A DNA stretch of 8,949 nt from assembly GCA_024244665.1 (NCBI GenBank), contig JAAEOI010000600.1, positions 1-8,949 on the forward strand. Reading direction: 5' to 3'. Made by a program: the position numbers and the translations under genes. The notes below the pieces were generated by a model. That model ran no database searches, was not told the DNA's origin, and worked only from the letters and a program-made list of their open reading frames with translations. The stretch comes from Bacteroidota bacterium (GTDB taxonomy: Bacteria > Bacteroidota > Bacteroidia > Bacteroidales > GCA-2748055). Positions 1-7,055 of the stretch are shown here, in pieces (position 1 is the first letter of the stretch; each line of letters opens with the position of its first letter).

Positions 1-512
1 GTAAACGGAATGCCTATATTATAACCAACCTTTTAACCGCCATCGGATATGCTGTTTTTTTTATTGCCAAACCCGAGAACATTGCATTACTTTTTGTCAT
101 CCAGGCATTGTCGTGGCTTGTGAACGGACCGGTCATGCCCCTGATGGTAACGCTCTACGCCGATACGGCAGACTATGGTGAATGGAAGTTTGGCAGGAGG
201 ACCACCGGACTGATCTATGCTTCAGGAACGGCAGCCTTAAAAATGGGAATGACTTTTGGTGGCGCCTTTTGTGGATGGATCCTCGCTGACAACGGATATA
301 TCGCAAATGTGGATCAAACGCCACAGTCGCTGGAAACAATGCGAGGCCTGATGAGTTGGATACCGGCACTCTTCGCCATTGCTGCTGTTGTTGTGCTTTA
401 TTTCTACCCCTTGAATAAACAAAAGGAAGAACAGATGGCCTTAGAACTGGAGCAACGAAGGAACAGTCAGGAGAGTGAAGAAAATGCAATCATTGCTCCT
501 GAGTTGTCCTGA
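1..512 (+). CDS. GPH-family sugar:cation symporter, C-terminal part (5' truncated)
   Basis: The reading frame is open from the window edge (first full codon at 3) to TGA at 510-512, giving about 169 C-terminal residues; the N-terminal half lies upstream. The fragment has hydrophobic segments fitting the last transmembrane helices of a 12-helix major-facilitator protein: IITNLLTAIGYAVFFIA, a segment around ALLFVIQALSWLVNG, one around AALKMGMTFGGAFCGWILA, and a last one around WIPALFAIAAVVVLYF. Between them is ADTADYGEWKFGRRTTGL, matching the D-Y-x-E-W-K-x-G-x-R cytoplasmic loop signature of the glycoside-pentoside-hexuronide:cation symporters (MelB/XynB-transporter type). The C-terminus is a charged cytoplasmic tail rich in Glu and Gln. 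In the family, such proteins import mono- or disaccharides, including pentosides and hexuronides, with Na+ or H+. Placed 26 bases before a sulfatase, it probably takes up the product of the downstream enzymes. The ATG at 126 is internal and not a real start. Family call is firm; the sugar is unknown. Confidence 0.88.
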   Translation, partial: KRNAYIITNLLTAIGYAVFFIAKPENIALLFVIQALSWLVNGPVMPLMVTLYADTADYGEWKFGRRTTGLIYASGTAALKMGMTFGGAFCGWILADNGYIANVDQTPQSLETMRGLMSWIPALFAIAAVVVLYFYPLNKQKEEQMALELEQRRNSQESEENAIIAPELS

Positions 513-538
513 ATAAATTAATAGTAATCTTAAAGAAA

Positions 539-2194
539 ATGACCCGTGTAAGATGTTGTTCTTTTGTGAAGTTCAATTTTCTTGTTGCAATTTTATTACT
601 TATTTCCGGGTGGGGGAGGTGTGCCAATCCTAACATTGTCTACCTGTTTTCAGATGAACACCGCTACCAGGCCATGTCCTTTACTGAAACACCTTCAGTT
701 AAGACCCCGAACATGGAGAAACTGGCCAGGGAGGGGGCCAGTTTCAGGCAGGCCATCAGCAATAACCCTGTATGCCAACCCCATCGTGCCATGCTCTTAA
801 GTGGACAATGGTGCTACAGCACAGGCTCGGTTGAAAATAACGGTACCCTGGCACCCTGGGATCAAACCCTGGGACATGTTTTTAAAGAGGCGGGTTATAC
901 CACAGGCTATACCGGTAAGTGGCATGCGGGCAGGTACCCGCAATTGGCCGGATTTGACTGGCACATGCACTGGGACGGGACCAATGATCACTGGAGTTCC
1001 TCCTGGACTGATTTACATGGAACCGGCGAATCCTACAGCTGTGAGACCTACAATGCCACGAAAATGACCGATCAGGCGTTGGAATTTATTGATTCTTCAG
1101 TAGGCGCTGCTACCCCATTTTTCCTGATGGTTTCCTGGAATCCTCCGCATGCTGTATTTACAGATGCCCCTGAAGAAAAGAAAGCATTGTATGCTTCACC
1201 CGAACAATTGCCATGGAGGGCGAATGCCAAAGAAGAAACAAAGGATAAATGGTGGGAGGACTACCAGGGATATCATGCGCATGTTACGGCTATAGATGAT
1301 GAGATAGGCCGCATAATGGAAAAACTTGAAGAATTAGGGATTGCCGGGAATACGATTGTCATCTACTCTTCCGATCACGGTTCCATGATGAATTCACATG
1401 GCAAAGGGAACAAGCGTCACCCCGATGAGGAATCCATCCGGGTTCCCTTCCTGGTGCGATATCCTGAAGGCATCGAACCTGGTCTGCTGCGTGAGGAGTT
1501 GTTTGGAAGCATTGATATTTTCCCAACCCTGTGCGGACTGGCAGGCATAGAGATCCCCGCCTTCTGCGCCGGAGACGATTTCTCGCCTCTCCTTTTCGGA
1601 GAGACCGGACCGGATCCGGAAACGCAATTGCTGATGCACGTGGGCAGAAAAGGCGTTACTGGTGATCTTGATACTTACCATACACCTTTTTTTCGTGGTG
1701 TGCGAAGCAAGCGCTATACTTACACGGTGAATACCACGGGACCCTGGCAGTTGTTCGATATGCAGACTGATCCATACCAGGAGCATAACCTGATCGGTGA
1801 TCTGGATAATAAAACTGTTCGTGAAGAACTGCAGACAGAGCTTGACCAATGGCTCGCCTTAGCTGAGGATCCTTATATGCACCCCGAATACCTGGCCATG
1901 CCACTCAATGAACGCATCAGCCGGCAGGCTCTGTTTCACAATACTCCCGGGAATCATCAACTTCAGGAATTCACCTCCCGCCTGAAGCTTTCACCCGGGC
2001 AGGAAAGCAGCTTAGAACAACTAAGGTATTGTGTCTATGATGAAAAGGGCAAACCAAGGGGTGCCGATAGTTCAATAGACTGGAAGGTGGCAGACAGGAC
2101 CCTGCGGAAGAAGATTAAAGAGATGCTGACACCGGAGCAGCTGCAGCTCTTCGAAGAGCTGGAAGAGCTTGAGAAGTCAGCTTTGAATAACTAG
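539..2194 (+). CDS. Exported type I (formylglycine) sulfatase with helical C-terminal extension (S1)
   Basis: The product is 551 residues. A hydrophobic stretch at about 12-25 is a signal peptide, with cleavage plausible near Ala29; this site is not strong. The alkaline-phosphatase-superfamily sulfatase core follows: metal-site N-P-N-I-V-Y-L-F-S-D39-E40, formylglycine motif C79-Q-P-H-R83 followed by A-M-L-L-S-G, substrate/sulfate-binding G-K127-W-H129, N-P-P-H204, metal-binding S-D279-H280-G, and a Lys at about 292 before E-E-S-I-R-V-P. Residues about 385-441 (R-G-V-R-S-K-R-Y ... L-F-D-M-Q-T-D-P-Y-Q-E-H-N-L) are the C-terminal subdomain usual in bacterial arylsulfatases (DUF4976-like). The last ~95 residues are a charged helical appendage with two L-(S/T)-P-x-Q motifs (484-488 and 530-534). 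Cys79 would be converted to formylglycine by a maturase encoded elsewhere. Two departures from canon are His instead of Ser at motif position 4 and Glu at metal position 40. ATG 539 puts the signal peptide right at the N-terminus. The substrate is unknown; O-sulfate ester hydrolysis is inferred. Confidence 0.92.
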   Translation: MTRVRCCSFVKFNFLVAILLLISGWGRCANPNIVYLFSDEHRYQAMSFTETPSVKTPNMEKLAREGASFRQAISNNPVCQPHRAMLLSGQWCYSTGSVENNGTLAPWDQTLGHVFKEAGYTTGYTGKWHAGRYPQLAGFDWHMHWDGTNDHWSSSWTDLHGTGESYSCETYNATKMTDQALEFIDSSVGAATPFFLMVSWNPPHAVFTDAPEEKKALYASPEQLPWRANAKEETKDKWWEDYQGYHAHVTAIDDEIGRIMEKLEELGIAGNTIVIYSSDHGSMMNSHGKGNKRHPDEESIRVPFLVRYPEGIEPGLLREELFGSIDIFPTLCGLAGIEIPAFCAGDDFSPLLFGETGPDPETQLLMHVGRKGVTGDLDTYHTPFFRGVRSKRYTYTVNTTGPWQLFDMQTDPYQEHNLIGDLDNKTVREELQTELDQWLALAEDPYMHPEYLAMPLNERISRQALFHNTPGNHQLQEFTSRLKLSPGQESSLEQLRYCVYDEKGKPRGADSSIDWKVADRTLRKKIKEMLTPEQLQLFEELEELEKSALNN

Positions 2195-2210
2195 TATCCA
2201 CTCTTAAAAT

Positions 2211-2214
2211 AGGA
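2211..2214 (+). promoter_or_regulatory. Weak ribosome binding site for GH-a
   Basis: AGGA lies three bases before ATG 2218, shorter than the ideal spacing. It favours ATG 2218 over the abutting TTG at 2215, since the latter would leave no spacer. Confidence 0.35.
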
Positions 2215-2217
2215 TTG

Positions 2218-3999
2218 ATGCTTACACGGATTTGTTTTTTCTCTGCACTGCTTCTTTTCAATTTATTACTTGCAGAAAGTGGCTTGAGCCAGACAGGCAC
2301 ACTTGTGAAGACCATTACCCTTACCTGTAAGGAGTGGCCCGGAACGGATCCGCTTGAGGCAAAGGACATGGGGATCCTGGATGGCTTCTACCGGCATACC
2401 CAGTTGCAGGGGCACCTGGTACAGAATGGCCTTCAGCTTTATCCGGTTCCTGATTTTTGGTGCACCGGTAGCGATTTCCCCTACCCGAAAAAAGAATCCG
2501 AAAAGGAAGTGTTTTTTGTGGATGAGTTTTCGGTTACCCGCTTTTTAGGTGGATATAACCAGGACTGGAATCATGGTGGACTTCAGTTGAAGACCAATGA
2601 TATGGCCTATGTGGATGAGAATGACAGGGTAGGCTATCGCCTGAACCTGGTAAAAGGCCGCCTTCAGCCCTATATCGAGAATGGATACACAGACTTTATT
2701 ATCGGATTTGACAATATCTGGGACCTGTCCCGCGATCCGGAGCAATCGGGGCCATACGGGCCAACCGCTCCTCCCCGGGACTGGCAGGAATGGTACACCT
2801 TCATCAGGAAGGTATGTGGGGCGATGACCTGCGTTTACCCTGAGGAGGTGCAGCAGCACCTGAAATTCAAGATCGGGAACGAATACAACCAGAAGAAATC
2901 CTTCACCGGGACCCATGAGGATTACTTGAAAATGTATGACTATTCTGCCGCTGCCATCCGCTCCATCTTCCCGGAGGCTGAAATCATGCCCGGAGAGATC
3001 GGAGGAGGCGCCTCAGGGCCCGACAATTCAGTGGATTATCCGGATCTGTTTGAGCATTTTGTATCCGGTAGCAGTTACGCCGGAGGGACGGATCCCTCTC
3101 CCGTATCGGTGTTGACAAGATCCTCCCACTCCTTTCCCCATACGAGGGATCTGAGTCCCCTGGAGCGGGTTGAAAGTTCCGTCAATAGTTTTGAGGAAGT
3201 TCTGGAAGGCAAACCGGCGGATTTCCGGGAAAGTCTGAGCCTGGAATACCACCAGTTCGGTGTCATCGGATCACCCCTGCTGGCCAGCGGTGCCCTGAAC
3301 GGATCCAGGGATGCCTCCTGGCAGTTCCAGGTTCTGTTCCGGTCAAAGGCCGCCGATTACCTGGATAAATGCTGGTCCTGGGGTAAATCTGAGCAAATTG
3401 CCATCAGCAAAACCCAGGAAACCCATCTTCTGAATGGGATCGGCTGGCTCTATTCGGTCCTTGACCACTTACGGGGCGACCAGGCGCACCTGCTGGTGAC
3501 CCTGCAGCCTGAAGGATCGGCCTGCGATGTAAGCTCCGTGGCCTTTGTGAATGAGAACCGTGTGACCCTTTTGCTGAGTTCGTGGTCGGAGTCTTACGGG
3601 GCCACCGACAGCATACCCGTGCGGGTGGAGATCCCGGCCTCCCTGCTACCCTTTGAACTCGATCCGGAGCAGGCTGAAAGCATCTCATCCACCGGGGCGG
3701 AGGATGCCTATTTCGAGATCAGGAGCGACCTGGCGGCTGCCGATAACCTTCAGGCTGTCTTCATAGAAAACCCGGGGATACTGGGAACCATCCGGACCAT
3801 GGCAAAGGATTACTATGCGGCCCGGATCATGGTATACGGGAACATGTCGAAATACGAACCCCTGCAACAGGAGAGCCTTAGCCTTAAGCCTGTCCGGGAA
3901 AGCAATCGTAACCTTCAGATCAACACTATGGATCTGAAAACTGAAATATCCACAGTCCTCTCACATGATGAGGTCTGTGTCCTGGTTTTTGACAGGTGA
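2218..3999 (+). CDS. Exported GH39-like (clan GH-A) glycoside hydrolase (GH-a)
   Basis: The product is 593 residues from ATG 2218. A TTG directly before it (2215) could also start but is less likely; AGGA at 2211-2214 is a close, weak ribosome site. A signal peptide covers about residues 1-25. The rest looks like a (beta/alpha)8 barrel plus a beta-rich C-terminal domain. Barrel landmarks resemble GH39: V-T-R-F-L-G-G (about 106-112), P-Y-I-E-N-G-Y-T-D-F-I (about 151-161), D-W-Q-E-W-Y (188-193), then I-G-N221-E222-Y-N, fitting the Asn-Glu acid/base, followed by F-T-G-T-H-E-D-Y-L-K-M-Y-D-Y, close to the GH39 pattern after that Glu. The candidate nucleophile is E343 in S-L-E-Y-H-Q-F-G; the 121-residue spacing is similar to GH39 xylosidases. 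A Trp-rich strand near 386-388 may be strand 8. From about 425 on a beta-sandwich is likely. It lies 23 bases after S1 and 25 before S2. The linkage cleaved is unknown; family assignment is by motif recognition, not a search. Confidence 0.68.
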   Translation: MLTRICFFSALLLFNLLLAESGLSQTGTLVKTITLTCKEWPGTDPLEAKDMGILDGFYRHTQLQGHLVQNGLQLYPVPDFWCTGSDFPYPKKESEKEVFFVDEFSVTRFLGGYNQDWNHGGLQLKTNDMAYVDENDRVGYRLNLVKGRLQPYIENGYTDFIIGFDNIWDLSRDPEQSGPYGPTAPPRDWQEWYTFIRKVCGAMTCVYPEEVQQHLKFKIGNEYNQKKSFTGTHEDYLKMYDYSAAAIRSIFPEAEIMPGEIGGGASGPDNSVDYPDLFEHFVSGSSYAGGTDPSPVSVLTRSSHSFPHTRDLSPLERVESSVNSFEEVLEGKPADFRESLSLEYHQFGVIGSPLLASGALNGSRDASWQFQVLFRSKAADYLDKCWSWGKSEQIAISKTQETHLLNGIGWLYSVLDHLRGDQAHLLVTLQPEGSACDVSSVAFVNENRVTLLLSSWSESYGATDSIPVRVEIPASLLPFELDPEQAESISSTGAEDAYFEIRSDLAAADNLQAVFIENPGILGTIRTMAKDYYAARIMVYGNMSKYEPLQQESLSLKPVRESNRNLQINTMDLKTEISTVLSHDEVCVLVFDR

Positions 4000-4024
4000 T
4001 AATGAATTTATATACCCCTTGATT

Positions 4025-5554
4025 ATGATGAAAATGAACCTTAGAACCAAACTCCATCCATCCCCTTTATCCGGGAAAAGTTTCTTATTCCTGGCCCTGG
4101 CAGCCCTAATGTGCTTCGGGTGTTCGGATGAAAAATCCTCCATGCCCAATATTCTGATTTTCACAGTGGATGATATGGATATTACCTCGGTGAACTGCTA
4201 TGGCAATCCATTGCCCGGGCTGACTCCCAATATGGATATGCTGGCTTCCCAGGGTCTGCGTTTCACCAATGCCCATGTGAGTTCACCCGTCTGCATGACC
4301 TGCCGCCAGTCAATGATGACCGGGCTGCATTCACATAGAAACAGGTCAATGGGCTTTATCGAGGTTGAGCAGGGAGCTTGCCCTTCCCTTTCAGGAATGT
4401 TGATGGAAAATGGTTACTATACAGCCACCATTGGTAAAGGGCGGGGTTATAAGGCTTTTCAATGGGATGAGTTTCATAATACCCTGGGGAAGGGCGGATG
4501 GTACAACAGAAAGCCTGCAGGCTTCTATGAGAAGGCAAAGGGGGCAATCCAAAATGCAAAGAACAAGAATAAGCCCATTTACCTCGGAGTGAATACTTCT
4601 GACCCGCACCGTCCATTTCCCGGCTCTGAACAGGAGAAGTGGTTCGTGGAGACAAAACACAGGAAGGACAACCCCGAGGCGGAAGACTACCCCGTGATGG
4701 AGCCTTTTTGTACGGCAGACGAAGCTCCGTTATTGCCTTACCTGCCCGATCTGCCAGGCATACGTAAGGAGACGGCCCAATATTATACCGCTTTGCACAG
4801 GGCAGATCAAACATTGGGATTAATTCTGAAATTGCTTGAAGAAGAGGGGATGGCAGAAAACACCCTGTTTATATTCTTCAGCGATCACGATGCATCAATG
4901 CCCACTGCAAAACACAACTGTTACAGGCACTCTTCGGCTACGCCGCTGATGTTTCGCTGGCCCGGTACGATTTCTAAGGGCAGGGTGGACTTCGATCATA
5001 TGGTTTCCACACTGGATATCATGCCTACCATCCTTGAGCTGTTAAATATACATGAACCGGATAGGCAGGATGGCCGGTCCATGCTGTCCATCCTCCGGGG
5101 AGGGAAACAGGAAGGACGTGATGCAGTTTTTACCACCTACAATTATATCTGGCCGGGAGTCCAGGTTTTCCCAATGAGAGCTGTACATACCAAAGAGTGG
5201 AGCTATGTATTTAATCCCTGGTCGGACGGGGTGCATAAGCGCCTCCAGGAGAATGGGCAACCCACGGAAAATCAGAGCGGACTTTCATTTGCAGCTATCC
5301 AGAAGGCGGCTCAAACAGACCCTGATATGAAGGAGCGCCTTGACTATATCCTCCTGCGACGCAGGGAAGAGTTGTTTAACCTTCAGGCCGACCCCTACAG
5401 TTTCAATAACCTGGCCGGGACCGCTGGCTATGAAGAGCAGCTGAAGCTTATGCACGAGCTGTTGCTGGTGGATATGAAGCGCAGTGAGGATCCCCTGCTG
5501 AAGAGTATTGAAGAAGGTACATCTTATCCTGAGGAATGGAAAATAAATAATTAG
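4025..5554 (+). CDS. Lipoprotein sulfatase, SGSH-like branch, with altered formylglycine motif (S2)
   Basis: I chose ATG 4025 (509 residues) because it follows the previous gene by 25 bases and puts a lipoprotein signal at the N-terminus. An in-frame ATG at 3965 would add 20 residues and overlap GH-a; ATG 4028 or 4034 are also possible. Residues 15-33 are hydrophobic and end in M-C-F-G-C33, followed by S-D-E-K, an acidic start like Bacteroidota surface-lipoprotein signals. Sulfatase landmarks: P-N-I-L-I-F-T-V-D49-D50, C90-M-T-C-R94-Q-S-M-M-T-G, K138 in I-G-K-G-R, S-D-P-H195-R-P-F, S-D287-H288-D, and T-A-K296. The D-P-H-R and S-D-H-x-x-x-P-x-x-K layout recalls N-sulfoglucosamine sulfohydrolase-type sulfatases; bacterial members may act on O- or N-sulfate. 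The usual Pro/Ala at motif position 3 is Thr, so formylglycine formation is doubtful. The His of the usual G-K-x-H motif is Arg here, as in S3. It is roughly two-thirds identical to S3, its tandem neighbour. It may be active with unusual maturation, or a degraded or non-catalytic copy. Confidence 0.88.
   Translation: MMKMNLRTKLHPSPLSGKSFLFLALAALMCFGCSDEKSSMPNILIFTVDDMDITSVNCYGNPLPGLTPNMDMLASQGLRFTNAHVSSPVCMTCRQSMMTGLHSHRNRSMGFIEVEQGACPSLSGMLMENGYYTATIGKGRGYKAFQWDEFHNTLGKGGWYNRKPAGFYEKAKGAIQNAKNKNKPIYLGVNTSDPHRPFPGSEQEKWFVETKHRKDNPEAEDYPVMEPFCTADEAPLLPYLPDLPGIRKETAQYYTALHRADQTLGLILKLLEEEGMAENTLFIFFSDHDASMPTAKHNCYRHSSATPLMFRWPGTISKGRVDFDHMVSTLDIMPTILELLNIHEPDRQDGRSMLSILRGGKQEGRDAVFTTYNYIWPGVQVFPMRAVHTKEWSYVFNPWSDGVHKRLQENGQPTENQSGLSFAAIQKAAQTDPDMKERLDYILLRRREELFNLQADPYSFNNLAGTAGYEEQLKLMHELLLVDMKRSEDPLLKSIEEGTSYPEEWKINN
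5183..5256 (+). repeat. Near-identical 74-base segment, copy in S2
   Basis: This segment of S2 differs at only two positions from 6677-6750 in S3. It encodes the V-H-T-K-E-W-S-Y ... N-P-W-S-D-G-V-H-K-R-L-Q-E-N region. Shorter exact matches between the two genes lie at 4166-4194 with 5663-5691 (29 bases) and 5474-5500 with 6968-6994 (27 bases). These are marks of the tandem gene duplication, not a separate element. Confidence 0.9.
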
Positions 5555-5560
5555 TAAGAG

Positions 5561-5566
5561 AAAGGA
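5561..5566 (+). promoter_or_regulatory. Ribosome binding site for S3
   Basis: AAAGGA six bases before ATG 5573 is the clearest Shine-Dalgarno-like sequence in the window. It fixes the S3 start. Most other genes here have only A-rich leaders. Confidence 0.6.
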
Positions 5567-5572
5567 TTAGAA

Positions 5573-7054
5573 ATGAAACTGAGGATCACTGCCCTTCTGG
5601 CAGGATTTATGCTGATTTGCGGGAGCCTACAGGCTGAAAAACCAAATATTATAGTGTTCACCGTGGATGATATGGATATTACCTCGGTGAATGCTTATGG
5701 TAACCCACTGCCAGAGCTTACCCCGAATATGGATCGCCTGGCATCCCAGGGGATACGTTTTGAGTATGCCCATGTAAATGCAGCAATCTGCATGCCCTGC
5801 CGGCAGTCGATGATGACCGGCCTGCAACCACATCGCAATGGTTCCTTCGGTTTTGTTGAAGTGGAGAAAGGAAGCTGTCCCTCGTTATCCGGCATTCTGA
5901 TGGAGAACGGATACTATACGGTTTCTATCAGTAAGGGCCGTGATTACAAGGCCTTCCCATGGGATGACTGGATCAATGGCCTGGGAGGTGTGGAATGGTA
6001 TATTTATTGTCGCCAGCCTGAGGCCTTTTATGAGCAGGTAACAAAATCCATTCGTGATGCCCAGGGCAAACCATTTTATATAGGCGTAAATACTTCTGAT
6101 CCGCACCGGCCTTTTGTGGGCAGTGAGCAGGAAAGGGCTTTTGTTGCAAATGTTCGGAAAAAGCACCCTGACGCATCCGATGCCGCGGTGATGAAACCGG
6201 TCTGTTCCGAAGCCGATGTGCCATTACTTCCCTATCTGCCCGACCTGCCAGATATCCGTAAAGAGACAGTGCAGTACCTGACCAATGTGAAGAGGGCCGA
6301 CAATACCCTGGGGCGGATTATGGACTTACTGGAAGAAGAGGGACTGGCTGATAATACCCTGTTCGTATTTTTCAGCGACCACGATGCAGCAATGCCAACT
6401 GCAAAGCAAAACTGCTATGCACATTCTACCGTTACGCCGCTGATGGTTCGCTGGCCCGGCAGGATTGAACCAGGTTCTGTGGACTCAGAACATATGGTTT
6501 CTACACTCGATCTCATGCCAACACTGCTGGATGCACTTGGCCTTCCAATTCCAGAGAAACAGGATGGCCGTTCCATGCTCCCGATCCTCCGGGGAGGGAA
6601 GCAGGATGGGCGTGATGCTGTTTTTACCACTTATAATTATATCAGGCCGGGGATCCAGGCTTTTCCAATGCGTGCAGTACATACCAAAGAGTGGAGCTAT
6701 ATATTTAATCCCTGGTCGGACGGGGTGCATAAACGCCTCCAGGAGAATGGACTGCCAACTGAGAATCAGAGTGGCCTTTCACTGGCGGCGATACAAAAAG
6801 CAGCTTACTCCGATCCTGAAGTACAGGAGCGTTTGGACTATATCCTCCTGCGTCGCAGGGAAGAGTTGTTTAGTCTTCGGGCAGATCCCTACAGTTTTAA
6901 TAACCTGGCTGAGACCGCTGAATATAAAAAGCAGCTGAAGCTTATGCGTAAGTTGATGGTTCAGGAAATGAAGCGCAGTGAGGATCCCCTGCTGGAGAGT
7001 CTACGAAAAGGCACATCCTATCCCGATTATTATTTATCTTCGAAAACTTTATAG
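5573..7054 (+). CDS. Secreted/periplasmic sulfatase, SGSH-like branch, paralogue of S2 (S3)
   Basis: The product is 493 residues. ATG 5573 has a good ribosome site (AAAGGA, 6-base spacer). The signal peptide is M-K-L-R plus a hydrophobic run, with likely cleavage after S-L-Q-A21, so the product is a soluble exported protein rather than a lipoprotein (the Cys at 16 is not in a convincing lipobox). Landmarks in order: T-V-D32-D33-M-D, C73-M-P-C-R77-Q-S-M-M-T-G with the required Pro, K121 in S-K-G-R, S-D-P-H178-R-P-F, F-S-D269-H270-D, T-A-K278-Q-N-C-Y, and a C-terminal subdomain with E-E-L-F-S-L-R-A-D-P-Y-S-F-N-N-L. Cys73 is the expected formylglycine; a second Cys sits three residues on, where Ser is usual. 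All expected metal ligands are present, so an active sulfatase is likely. It follows S2 by 18 bases and ends one base before GH-b. Overall it resembles heparan N-sulfatase-type proteins, but the actual sulfated sugar is not known. Confidence 0.92.
   Translation: MKLRITALLAGFMLICGSLQAEKPNIIVFTVDDMDITSVNAYGNPLPELTPNMDRLASQGIRFEYAHVNAAICMPCRQSMMTGLQPHRNGSFGFVEVEKGSCPSLSGILMENGYYTVSISKGRDYKAFPWDDWINGLGGVEWYIYCRQPEAFYEQVTKSIRDAQGKPFYIGVNTSDPHRPFVGSEQERAFVANVRKKHPDASDAAVMKPVCSEADVPLLPYLPDLPDIRKETVQYLTNVKRADNTLGRIMDLLEEEGLADNTLFVFFSDHDAAMPTAKQNCYAHSTVTPLMVRWPGRIEPGSVDSEHMVSTLDLMPTLLDALGLPIPEKQDGRSMLPILRGGKQDGRDAVFTTYNYIRPGIQAFPMRAVHTKEWSYIFNPWSDGVHKRLQENGLPTENQSGLSLAAIQKAAYSDPEVQERLDYILLRRREELFSLRADPYSFNNLAETAEYKKQLKLMRKLMVQEMKRSEDPLLESLRKGTSYPDYYLSSKTL
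6677..6750 (+). repeat. Near-identical 74-base segment, copy in S3
   Basis: Partner of 5183-5256: 72 of 74 bases match in a direct by-eye comparison. Elsewhere in the two genes, for example S2 residues about 145-185, the sequences differ widely, so conservation is patchy. Confidence 0.9.
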
Positions 7055-7055
7055 A

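Noticed and set aside
513..538. Possible promoter or terminator between the symporter gene and S1
   Set aside because: The 26 AT-rich bases contain no hairpin and are too short for a convincing Bacteroidota -33/-7 promoter; read-through is more likely.
3965..4024. Upstream start for S2 overlapping the end of GH-a
   Set aside because: The extra 20 residues are not signal-like and would put the lipoprotein signal too far inside; starts at 4025-4034 give a normal layout.
5086..5104. GC-rich, partly palindromic sequence in S2, also present in S3
   Set aside because: It encodes the conserved I-L-R-G-G-K stretch in both paralogues and is an imperfect palindrome explained by coding constraint.
6465..6938. 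157-codon plus-strand frame within S3
   Set aside because: It is an out-of-frame shadow of the strongly supported sulfatase S3 with no recognisable domain.
6978..7055. Upstream extension of the GH-b frame inside S3
   Set aside because: It overlaps conserved S3 coding sequence, and ATG 7056 begins a textbook signal peptide directly.
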